22,832 nucleotides of DNA from Chytriomyces cf. hyalinus JEL632 (lineage: Eukaryota > Chytridiomycota > Chytridiomycetes > Chytridiales > Chytriomycetaceae): assembly GCA_025435555.1 (NCBI GenBank), contig JAIWWG010000186.1, positions 1 to 22,832 on the forward strand. The letters are read 5' to 3'. Made by a program: the position numbers and the translations under genes. Of the stretch, positions 7,043 to 14,874 are shown in pieces. The notes beneath the pieces were generated by a model. The model worked only from the letters and a program-made list of their open reading frames with translations. It ran no database searches and was not told the origin of the DNA. How positions within the stretch are numbered: position 1 is the first letter of the stretch; every line of letters starts with the position of its first letter.

Positions 7043-8926
7043 ATGTCCACGGTCATCAAAAGCAGCAGCACCAACACCAAGCACCCGTTCGTGATGCTGG
7101 AGCTCAACATCGCAAAGCGCCTCAAGGGGACGGCTCGCTGTCCCGTGGCGGGATGCGGGTCGGCCTCTCTGAAGAGCCTTGGGGTGGGAGGGAATCCGAA
7201 CCAGTTTGGGTTCTCCACCATCCAAATGCAGTGCACCACGTGCACCAAACGTTGCAGACTCAACGCAGCGCTGAAGGCAGGAGGGTCGGCCTCTGCGGAC
7301 CTGTACGCAGAGTGGGAGAAGGCTTTCGGTAAGCTGGTCCCAGTCACTTCCACCACAGGCACAGCAGCAAAGCGCCGCCGCCAGAACTCCGAAGCAGACA
7401 CTGCCACTGCAGTCTCTACTTCCACACCCAGTGCTTCCCAGAGTCGTCTGATCCAACAGACCCTCTCATTTGCTGCAGCCACCGCTGGCCGCTCTGTGGA
7501 TCAGCCACCAGCAGGCTCAGCAGGCTCAGCAAGCACAGCAACAACCTCAACAACCAATCTCACCACCCCAGCTGGTTCCGCAGGCCTTCCACAGAGCGAA
7601 TTCAGCTTCATGGCACCCGCGCCAGCCATGCAGACCACCGCTGCAGCCTCCGAAATGTCGCCATCAGTGATTTCGAATGCATTTCCACCCCCTGCTGTGC
7701 CTGCCACAGCTGTCAACTGGCAGCAGCGTGCAGAGGCAGCAGAGGCCGCTACAGCTTCCCTTCAGACGCAGCTGCAGTCCCTGATTGCGCTGCTGGCCCA
7801 GCTGGTCACCCAGATGCAGCAGGGCTCAGTTGGTGTGGGTAAGTCATCAGGCACAGCAAATGAGTGTCAGCCAACTGTGGCGCAGCCATTGAGCACAGCA
7901 ACAGCCCTCTTGGCTTCCATCAGTGCTTCAACTGCTCCCACGCTCGCAGCACCAACTCCCAATGGAGCCCAGTCCACCCACGTGCAGCCCCATGTGCGTA
8001 CCTCTCGAAAAAGCGGTCGTGGAGGTCGCACTGGACCTGGAGGGCGTATTGTCCCAGGTGCTGCCCCTGCCTCAACAACAACTGTTTCTGTACCCGTTGC
8101 TGTTGAAAACACTTCCACACAGGTTGTTGAAGCCGCCTGGTCCACTGTTGCACGTAATGGAACGCGTCGTGCCCCTCCACCATCTTGCGAATCTCGTCAA
8201 CGCGCGCCGCAAACTCAGCAGCAGTATGATGAAAAAACACACCGCATGCGTCAAAAGAAGGCATTACAGATGGCGAAAGCTGTCCCTGAACCGAAAAAGT
8301 TTGCAGTGATCCGTGTTGAACTCCACAGCAGTCGTCAGTTGCGCGGATGTTCCTTCCGGGACCGGAAACATTTGATCGATGCGTTTGTGGGACAGATGGG
8401 GGTTCGCCACAATGTGGCTCTTACCTCATCTATTGGTAACTCCATCATTGAGCTGTATTGTCCGACTGATGTTGTTCTGGAAGTGGTGCGAGTTCTTAGG
8501 GAGCGTGGCCAACAAGTCCTCCTTGCAGCCTTCAACCCACTCATATCCGACATTGACGGAAATCGCCTTGACTCCACCCAGACAGAAAAAGCTGCCAAGC
8601 GCCTCGCGTTTTTGTGCAAAGCCGCACGTACTGTCAATCTCCGTGCTGCCATCCTTGCCGGTGCCTCTCAGCAACTCAAGGAAGCCACGCAGAAAGTGTT
8701 TGAAACCATCCGAGGCTCCCCATCCGACTCCCTTCTTGCACCCCCACGCCCCCACCGTAGCGCGTTTGCGAAATTTGCTGCCCCAGACACACTGTCGCTA
8801 ACTGATTTTGTGACTCTCGACCCAGTTCCGGAATCTACTGAGTTTGTCGATAGTCAAGACGATGTTGCCATGTCTGTGTCCAATCTGGATCTTGGTCCCG
8901 CGGCTGACGCCGCCGACCAAGAATGA
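7043..8926 (+). CDS. LINE ORF1 protein (element D), probable nucleic-acid-binding protein
   Basis: 627 residues, the intact ORF1 of the array. ORF1 proteins of LINEs bind element RNA and form the ribonucleoprotein; that role is inferred here from position and features. Residues 33-67 hold CPVAGC and CTTC, a CX4C-X25-CX2C pattern that could be a zinc-binding fold. KRRR at 110-113 may be a nuclear localisation signal. Residues 115-220 are low-complexity, rich in A, S, T, P and Q. Residues 225-260 look like a short coiled coil (QRAEAAEAA...LQTQLQSLIALLAQL). Residues 321-335 are R/G-rich. Residues 419-490 alternate strand-like and helix-like segments and could be an RRM-type fold, which I could not confirm. 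The ATG at 7043 is the first after the junction and is also the start in E and F. The stop TGA overlaps the ORF2 ATG. Confidence 0.88.
   Translation: MSTVIKSSSTNTKHPFVMLELNIAKRLKGTARCPVAGCGSASLKSLGVGGNPNQFGFSTIQMQCTTCTKRCRLNAALKAGGSASADLYAEWEKAFGKLVPVTSTTGTAAKRRRQNSEADTATAVSTSTPSASQSRLIQQTLSFAAATAGRSVDQPPAGSAGSASTATTSTTNLTTPAGSAGLPQSEFSFMAPAPAMQTTAAASEMSPSVISNAFPPPAVPATAVNWQQRAEAAEAATASLQTQLQSLIALLAQLVTQMQQGSVGVGKSSGTANECQPTVAQPLSTATALLASISASTAPTLAAPTPNGAQSTHVQPHVRTSRKSGRGGRTGPGGRIVPGAAPASTTTVSVPVAVENTSTQVVEAAWSTVARNGTRRAPPPSCESRQRAPQTQQQYDEKTHRMRQKKALQMAKAVPEPKKFAVIRVELHSSRQLRGCSFRDRKHLIDAFVGQMGVRHNVALTSSIGNSIIELYCPTDVVLEVVRVLRERGQQVLLAAFNPLISDIDGNRLDSTQTEKAAKRLAFLCKAARTVNLRAAILAGASQQLKEATQKVFETIRGSPSDSLLAPPRPHRSAFAKFAAPDTLSLTDFVTLDPVPESTEFVDSQDDVAMSVSNLDLGPAADAADQE
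8923..8926 (+). promoter_or_regulatory. ATGA overlap of ORF1 stop and ORF2 start
   Basis: The ORF2 ATG and the ORF1 TGA share bases in ATGA, and the arrangement is kept in E (14871-14874) and F (20790-20793). In the LINE SART1 an overlapping stop/start (UAAUG) supports translation of ORF2 by termination and reinitiation. The same mechanism is inferred here. Confidence 0.7.
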
Positions 8927-11900
8927 TCAAAATCGCATTTTCGAATCTCAACGGGCTGTCTGGCAAAGCCGAAGAAGTCCTGAGATTCAAGTCTGCGCAA
9001 TCTGTTGACCTTTCTTTAATGGTGGAAACGTGGCTCTCCCCAACATCCTCCATTCCTTTTCGACCACACCTATTTAATATCACAAGTACAAACACGGAGG
9101 CAATTGCGGGAGGTCGGCGCAATTTTGGCGGCATTTTGGCGTTCTCAACTGCAACTCTCTCCCCCCAATTCCGAGTTATCTATGAAGATCCCTTGGGGTT
9201 CTATTGCGCAATGCGCATCTCTGATCTTATCCTCATCACTGCCTACATCCCCCCCTCTGCTGACAATCGGGTAATCGGGGACATGCTTCAAAAAGCGGAA
9301 ACGTTATCTGAAGGCTTTACGTTGCGTTGTCTTTTGGTTGGCGATCTGAACGCACGGATGACGGATGCTGGTGATTCACTCACAAACACACGTGGAACGT
9401 ATATGCAGCAGGAACTGTTCAACTCTGGACTTGCGCTTCAAATCCCGGAGTCTGGGAAATGGACGTCGTGGGCTGGTGGTGGTCGAGGGATTCCGGATGT
9501 TGTACTCTCGAGCTTCCCAGTCTCTAACCTCACAGTTCATGAAGGCGAGTCACTTGGAGGTTCGGACCATCGGCCGCTGACATTTTCTGTGCCACTGGAT
9601 GTCGAAACCAAGCCCAAGTCTTTTGCGCGCTGGAATGTTCGTCGCCTCACAACTGCCAAATACCATCAGCGTTTTGCTGAGGAGCTGGAGTCCACGCAGC
9701 AGGAGATCATGGATCAACTGGAATTGCTGCGAACACGCTTGGAAAGCCCTGCTGTGGGATACGTTGCGGGTGTATCACAGTGCGATGCACACACCGTGGC
9801 ACCTGCAGTAGGCGCCAACCCTCCGGGAAGTACTTCCCATGCTTCTCTTGATCCTGTTACCCACACTGCAGATTGCCCCAGAGCCACCACTCACATGTCT
9901 GACAGTCCTTCTCAGTCCGCTGGTCCATCCCACTCCCATCCACGTTCTGTCGATGCTCCCAACCCATCTACGCAGCAGGACATGTGCTTATGCCTGGAAT
10001 TGCTGCGAACGAGCTTTGAAAGCCCTGCTGTGGGGTACATCGCGGGTGCATCACAGTGCGATGCACACACCGCGGTACCTGCAGTAGGCGCTCCCCTCCC
10101 GGGAAGTACTTCTCGCTCCTCGCTCTTGAACAATACTCACACACCAAACCGTGCTAGAACTCAAGAGTTGATCAACGAGGCCTGGGAACACTTCCTGTCA
10201 TGGGTCCGAAATGCTGCGTCAAAGTCAATTGGTGTCCTCCAAGTCTCTGACCATCTGCCATCGGAGTTTTGGACTGATGAGCTTGAACAAAGTCGGGACA
10301 ACGTGCAGCAAGAACTTGCGAACGTGCAACAGGAAATCGAGCGTGGCCAGTTGTCTCGTCTCGAAATCAAACGCCTTGCTTCCGAACTGACCAACACTCA
10401 GCGTGCTTACCGGGCGGATCTGACCACACGCAAGCGCGTGCTCTTCGAAGATGCTGTCGATAAGCTCACAGTCCCACAAAACATGTCCTCGTTCATGCGC
10501 ATGGTAAAAGGAGCCAAGTCGCGAAAAGACCGCACTGTCTGCAAACTGGACCCGGCGAAAATCAATGAACACGCTGCCCATTTTCGAACTACCTTTGGAG
10601 CACCTCCGACTGGACATCCCCAACCTGGACCCCCTGCGCTTGAGGAAATCCAGTCGCGTCCAACTCAGGAAGTCTTCAACCCGGATGCGATCATGTCTGC
10701 GATTGCTGGACTCCCACTCGGAAAGGCTACTGGATCCGATGGAATTCCTGCTGAACTCATCAAAGCCGGTGGCGATCTCATGGCTGACGTTCTCAGTGTT
10801 TTCCTGCCCATGGTCCATGCTGCTGCAACTATTCCATCTGACTGGAGGAAGGCGCTCATTGTGCCAGTCTTCAAGAAGAAGGGATCTGATCAGGACATTG
10901 CAAACTACCGACCTATTGCACTGACAAGTACGATACGACGACTCTACGAGCGGCTGCTTGTTCCTGAACTTGGACCCGTAATGCAACAACTCGATGACTT
11001 TCAAGGTGGCTTCAGACCCGGTCGGTCCTCGCTCGATCAAGCCATGGTTCTCCACGAAACCCTGAACACCAATGAACATGCTTCGACTATCCTGCTGGAC
11101 ATCAAAGCGGCATATGACGAAGTCGATCGAAGGGTTCTTTGGCAAATGCTCACACAAGTCTTCGGCCTGGACGAATTCATGCTTGCACGGCTCCAGGATC
11201 TTTTCGATCACAACTCGTGCTGTCTGGTGGTGGCTGGCGTGATTAGTGATCCGATTGACAACGAACGAGGTCTTTTGCAGGGTGCTACTCTGTCCCCGAT
11301 TTTGTTCAACTGTCACATCCATGGTCTCTCAATTCGGCTACGTGCTCCTGGAATCCCGCGAATTCGAATCAACGGTATCCATCTCAATAACCTCCTGTTT
11401 GCAGACGATACGTCCTTGGTAGCTGCAAATCAACATGATCTCGCAGTCCTGCTCCGAACGTGTGAGGAATGGTCCAACACTGTCGGCATCCGGTTCTCGC
11501 CATCCAAGTGCATCTATCTCGGTCCTGTTCCAGCACTACGTGATGTACCTCTCAAGCTCTACAACGTGGACCTTCCATCCCAGCAATGTGCCCCGTATCT
11601 CGGCATCCCTTTTGGCCAACACGGAATCAACTGGGCTCTGCTGGCAAAGGAACGAACTTCAAAAGCGCGTGGTGTCATTGTGGCGCTGGCATCGGTAGGT
11701 ATGAATGCAATGGGCTGGGCTCCTGCAGCTTCTGTTACTATCTACAGGAGTTTCATTCGGCCGGTCCTTGAATATGGCATTGCTCTCAAGCTCCCATCCG
11801 CGTCCACGCTCAAGTTGTACGAGTCGGTCCAACGTCTTGCACTACGGACTCTCACATCAACACCCCGCAACACGTCCACTGCCGCTCTCCACAAGCTGCT

Positions 11901-12405
11901 GCAAGTCGAACCATTCAAACACCGTGCTACCGAGCTCAATCTCATGTGGTCCTCCCGATTGCATAACTCAACTGATCGTTCTATCCCGGCTGTTCGTTTC
12001 TGGCGCGGCGCTCTGCTTGGTGCTGACAAACCATTTCAGGAATGTCTTCCCCGCCTTGCTCGCTCCAACCCACTTGTGACTCATGTGGATGCTAAATGGA
12101 TTGATTTTCGACAGCAACCACTGGTTCCCCCACCTCCAGCTGAAGTTCCGTTCCGGTACCCTCCGAAGCCAAAACAAGCGCTGTCTGACAATGCTCGCAA
12201 GAAGCTGCGCAAGGAATCCATCGTCAACCTGGACAACAACCTGGACACCATTGCTGGCGCAATCCAAGTCGAAACCAAAGACCCAGTCCGGCCGTATCTG
12301 ACTGCCTGCAAGGAATTGACCGCAAGACACGCAACAACATCCTTCGCTGGACTCTTGGTGCCGTCACCCGACACGAACCGTGCCTCAAGTGCAACGACGT
12401 ACTGA
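8923..12405 (+). CDS. LINE ORF2 polyprotein (element D): endonuclease, linker, reverse transcriptase; C-terminus lost by frameshift
   Basis: 1,160 residues as read. Residues 1-225 form an apurinic-type (EEP) endonuclease: NLNG at 8-11, ETWL with E35, GDLNAR with D141 and N143, and SDHRP at 214-218. These are the expected catalytic residues for nicking target DNA. Residues 260-395 are a P/S/H-rich linker with an in-frame duplication. Residues 590-960 form the RT: GKATGSDGI near 600, NYRPIALT at 661, GGFRPGRSSLDQ near 695, motif A LDIKAAYD with D726, motif B QG at 786, and FADD at 826-829. A one-base deletion at about 12311 (GG where B and C have GGG) replaces the last residues with 30 unrelated ones and removes the CCHC knuckle. 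Without that deletion homology continues to a TAA at 12742-12744, with further small indels on the way. Because the region after 12311 is indel-rich, the deletion may be a sequence error. Confidence 0.9.
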   Translation: MIKIAFSNLNGLSGKAEEVLRFKSAQSVDLSLMVETWLSPTSSIPFRPHLFNITSTNTEAIAGGRRNFGGILAFSTATLSPQFRVIYEDPLGFYCAMRISDLILITAYIPPSADNRVIGDMLQKAETLSEGFTLRCLLVGDLNARMTDAGDSLTNTRGTYMQQELFNSGLALQIPESGKWTSWAGGGRGIPDVVLSSFPVSNLTVHEGESLGGSDHRPLTFSVPLDVETKPKSFARWNVRRLTTAKYHQRFAEELESTQQEIMDQLELLRTRLESPAVGYVAGVSQCDAHTVAPAVGANPPGSTSHASLDPVTHTADCPRATTHMSDSPSQSAGPSHSHPRSVDAPNPSTQQDMCLCLELLRTSFESPAVGYIAGASQCDAHTAVPAVGAPLPGSTSRSSLLNNTHTPNRARTQELINEAWEHFLSWVRNAASKSIGVLQVSDHLPSEFWTDELEQSRDNVQQELANVQQEIERGQLSRLEIKRLASELTNTQRAYRADLTTRKRVLFEDAVDKLTVPQNMSSFMRMVKGAKSRKDRTVCKLDPAKINEHAAHFRTTFGAPPTGHPQPGPPALEEIQSRPTQEVFNPDAIMSAIAGLPLGKATGSDGIPAELIKAGGDLMADVLSVFLPMVHAAATIPSDWRKALIVPVFKKKGSDQDIANYRPIALTSTIRRLYERLLVPELGPVMQQLDDFQGGFRPGRSSLDQAMVLHETLNTNEHASTILLDIKAAYDEVDRRVLWQMLTQVFGLDEFMLARLQDLFDHNSCCLVVAGVISDPIDNERGLLQGATLSPILFNCHIHGLSIRLRAPGIPRIRINGIHLNNLLFADDTSLVAANQHDLAVLLRTCEEWSNTVGIRFSPSKCIYLGPVPALRDVPLKLYNVDLPSQQCAPYLGIPFGQHGINWALLAKERTSKARGVIVALASVGMNAMGWAPAASVTIYRSFIRPVLEYGIALKLPSASTLKLYESVQRLALRTLTSTPRNTSTAALHKLLQVEPFKHRATELNLMWSSRLHNSTDRSIPAVRFWRGALLGADKPFQECLPRLARSNPLVTHVDAKWIDFRQQPLVPPPPAEVPFRYPPKPKQALSDNARKKLRKESIVNLDNNLDTIAGAIQVETKDPVRPYLTACKELTARHATTSFAGLLVPSPDTNRASSATTY
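9694..9836 (+). repeat. Linker direct repeat, copy 1 (element D ORF2)
   Basis: A 143-nt segment recurs 276 nt (92 codons) downstream in the same frame. It encodes an LELLRT..ESPAVGY.AG.SQCDAHT pattern ending in PGSTS. The first 24 nt or so are less alike than the rest. It ends within GGGAAGTACTTCCC, a perfect 14-bp palindrome at 9825-9838. Confidence 0.88.
9970..10112 (+). repeat. Linker direct repeat, copy 2 (element D ORF2)
   Basis: Second copy of the 143-nt in-frame repeat. Substitutions against copy 1 are scattered, so the duplication is older than the spread of the present copies. The 5' edge of truncated element C falls inside this copy. Confidence 0.88.
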
Positions 12406-12744
12406 CCCGATCCCATGCTGCTGACTGTTCTGGTGCCACTGCTCTCCTGCGCATCAACTGGGACACGCTTGCACCTCCTGCCGGCCGAATGACCTGGCTT
12501 GATACATCCTGAACGAAGTCCGGAACTACACCGCCCTCTGAAATCGACTCAGTACACCTGAAGTCTCTGCTGCCGTAGCACTCATCTACACCGAATGTCG
12601 CCACCTCCAACAGCAAGCCAAGGCTACTGGGCCGAGCCAGATGCACCCGCACCGACCACTGCCGCCTCGAAGACCGCGAAATCGCATACCTCAACCCGGG
12701 GGAGCCCCGCTTGGGCGACCACGGCAAACCCGGAGCCTGGATAA
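12406..12744 (+). pseudogene. Out-of-frame remnant of the ORF2 C-terminus (element D)
   Basis: This DNA still matches the C-terminal coding region of B and C (CCHC knuckle, then the proline/arginine-rich tail) but is out of frame with the ORF2 of D. Beyond the deletion at about 12311 there are further one- or two-base indels, for example GATACATCC for GATACGATCC near 12503 and GCCAAGGC for GCCAATGGC near 12617. The original stop would be TAA at 12742-12744. Confidence 0.82.
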
Positions 12745-12931
12745 TCAACCGTCAAGCCCGAACTGACCATACGTATCTTATTACCTTTAACCGATCATCT
12801 GTTTTTCTTAACATTTTCCGCACCATTACTTCTGAATTCTTTGGAGTTTCTGAACTTTTTTTGAGTGATTTTTGCTATCTTTCAACCCCGCACTTGTGTT
12901 CTGTGTAACTTGATTAAAGAAACTGAAAACG
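12745..12931 (+). other. 3' UTR of element D
   Basis: Non-coding, T-rich and about 187 nt, homologous to the other 3' UTRs, with ATTAAA at 12913-12918 and terminus ACTGAAAACG. It lies directly upstream of element E's ORF1. Confidence 0.75.
12913..12918 (+). promoter_or_regulatory. Putative polyadenylation signal ATTAAA (element D)
   Basis: Variant polyadenylation hexamer, conserved in position with C and E, about 19 nt before the telomere-type repeat. Confidence 0.45.
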
Positions 12932-12942
12932 TTAGGGTTAGG
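12932..12942 (+). repeat. Telomere-type repeat TTAGGGTTAGG at the D/E junction
   Basis: Identical to the C/D and E/F junction repeats. It is followed by 11 A, against 5 at C/D and 6 at E/F. Confidence 0.85.
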
Positions 12943-12965
12943 AAAAAAAAAAAGTCTGTTTTGAA

Positions 12966-14874
12966 ATGTCCACGGTCATCAAAAGCAGCAGCACCAACAC
13001 CAAGCACCCGTTCGTGATGCTGGAGCTCAACATCGCAAAGCGCCTCAAGGGGACAGGCTCGCTGTCCCGTGGCGGGATGCGGGTCGGCCTCTCTGAAGAG
13101 CCTTGGGGTGGGAGGGAATCCGAACCAGTTTGGGTTCTCCACCATCCAAATGCAGTGCACCACGTGCACCAAAACGTTGCAGACTCAACGCAGCGCTGAA
13201 GGCAGGAGGGTCGGCCTCTGCGGACCTGTACGCAGAGTGGGAGAAGGCTTTCGGTAAGCTGGTCCCAGTCACTTCCACCACAGGCAACAGCAGCAAAGCG
13301 CCGCCGCCCAGAAACTCCGAAGGCAGACACTGCCACTGCAGTCTCTACTTCCACACCCAGTGCTTCCCAGAGTCGTCTGATCCAACAGACCCTCTTCATT
13401 TGCTGCAGCCACCGCTGGCCGCTCTGTGGATCAGCCACCAGCAGGCTCAGCAGGCTCAGCAAGCAACAGCAACAACCCTCAACAACCAATCTCACCACCC
13501 CAGCTGGATTCCGCAGGCCTTCCACAGAGCGAATTCAGCTTCATGGCACCCGCGCCAGCCATGCAGACCACCGCTGCAGCCTCCGAAATGTCGCCATCAG
13601 TGATTTCGAATGCATTTCCACCCCCTGCTGTGCCTGCCACAGCTGTCAACTGGCAGCAGCGTGCAGAGGCAGCAGAGGCCGCTACAGCTTCCCTTCAGAC
13701 GCAGCTGCAGTCCCTGATTGCGCTGCTGGCCCAGCTGGTCACCCGAGATGCAGCAGGGCTCAGTTTGGTGTGGGTAAGTCATCAGGCACAGCAAATGAGT
13801 TGTCAGCCAACTGTGGACGCAGCCAGTGAGCACAGCAACAGCCCTCTTGGCTTCCATCAGTGCTTCAACTGCTCCCACGCTCGCAGCACCAACTCCCAAT
13901 GGAGCCCAGTTCCACCCACGTGCAGCCCCATGTGCGTACCTCTCGAAAAAGCGGTCGTGGAGGTCGCACTGGACCTGGAGGGCGTATTGTCCCAGGTGCT
14001 GCCCCTGCCTCAACAACAACTGTTTCTGTACCCGTTGCTGTTGAAAACACTTCCACACAGGTTGCTTGAAGCCGCCTGGTCCCACTGTTGCACGTAATGG
14101 AACGCGTCGTGCCCCTCCACCATCTTGCGAATCTCGTCAACGCTGCGCCGCAAACTCAGCAGCAGTATGATGAAAAAAACACACCGCATGCGTCAAAAAG
14201 AAGGCATTACAGATGGCGAAAGCTGTCCCTGAACCGAAAAAGTTTGCAGGAGTGATCCCGTGTTGAACTCCACAGCAGTCGTCAGTTGCGCGGATGTTCC
14301 TTCCGGGACCGGAAACATTTGATCGATGCGTTTGTGGGACAGATGGGGGTTCGCCACAATGTGGCTCTTACCTCATCTATTGGTAACTCCATCATTGAGC
14401 TGTATTGTCCGACTGATGTTGTTCTGGAAGTGGTGCGAGTTCTTAGGGGCGTGGCCAACAAGTCCTCCTTGCAGCCTTCAACCCACTCATATCCGACATT
14501 GACGGAAATCGCCTTGACTCCACCCAGACCGAAAAAGCTGCCAAGCGCCTCGCTGTTTTTGTGCAAGCCGCACGTTACTGTCAATCTCCGTGCTGCCATC
14601 CTTGCCGGTGCCTCTCAGCAACTCAAGGAAGCCACGCAGAAAGTGTTTGAAACCATCCGAGGCTCCCCATCCGACTCCCTTCTTGCCACCCCCACGCCCC
14701 CACCGTAGCGCGTTTGCGAAATTTGCTGCCCCAGACACACTGTCGCTAACTGATTTTGTGACTCTCGACCAGTTCCGGAATCTACTGAGTTTGTCGATAG
14801 TCAAGACGATGTTGCCATAGTCTGTGTCCAATCTGGATCTTGGTCCCGCGGCTGACGCCGCCGACCAAGAATGA
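12966..14874 (+). pseudogene. ORF1 of element E, multiple frameshifts
   Basis: Homologous to D's ORF1 from the same ATG to the same TGA. The first shift comes early, near 13055 (an extra A in GGACAGGCTC). After that the match moves among all three frames, with fragments recognisable at about 13103-13290 (zinc-finger part and WEKAFGKLVP), 13500-13740 (low-complexity and coiled-coil part) and 14286-14500 (the candidate RRM-like part). The CPVAGC half of the zinc pattern is not in the same frame as its CTTC half. No product of normal length could be made from the sequence as given. Confidence 0.88.

Larger units (their letters stand above)
7027..12942 (+). mobile_element. Element D: full-length LINE unit, 5,916 bp
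   Basis: The unit runs from the A-run after one TTAGGGTTAGG to the end of the next. It holds a leader of about 16 nt, ORF1, ORF2 (endonuclease, RT, CCHC remnant) and a 3' UTR. Two ORFs, an apurinic-type endonuclease, the RT and no long terminal repeats define a two-ORF LINE. No RNase H domain was seen after the RT. Telomere-repeat targeting recalls the TRAS and SART elements of the R1 clade in insects, but I cannot assign a clade without a phylogeny. Confidence 0.93.

Noticed and set aside
7838-7850. GGGTAAGTCATC in ORF1 as a 5' splice site
   Set aside because: It resembles GTAAGT, but the frame stays open through it and retrotransposed copies D and F keep it. An intron would have been lost on passage through RNA.
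10100-12405. RNase H domain after the RT, as in I- or Tad-like elements
   Set aside because: I looked for the expected acidic motif pattern after the RT in C and D and saw none. The region ends in a CCHC knuckle and a proline/arginine tail.
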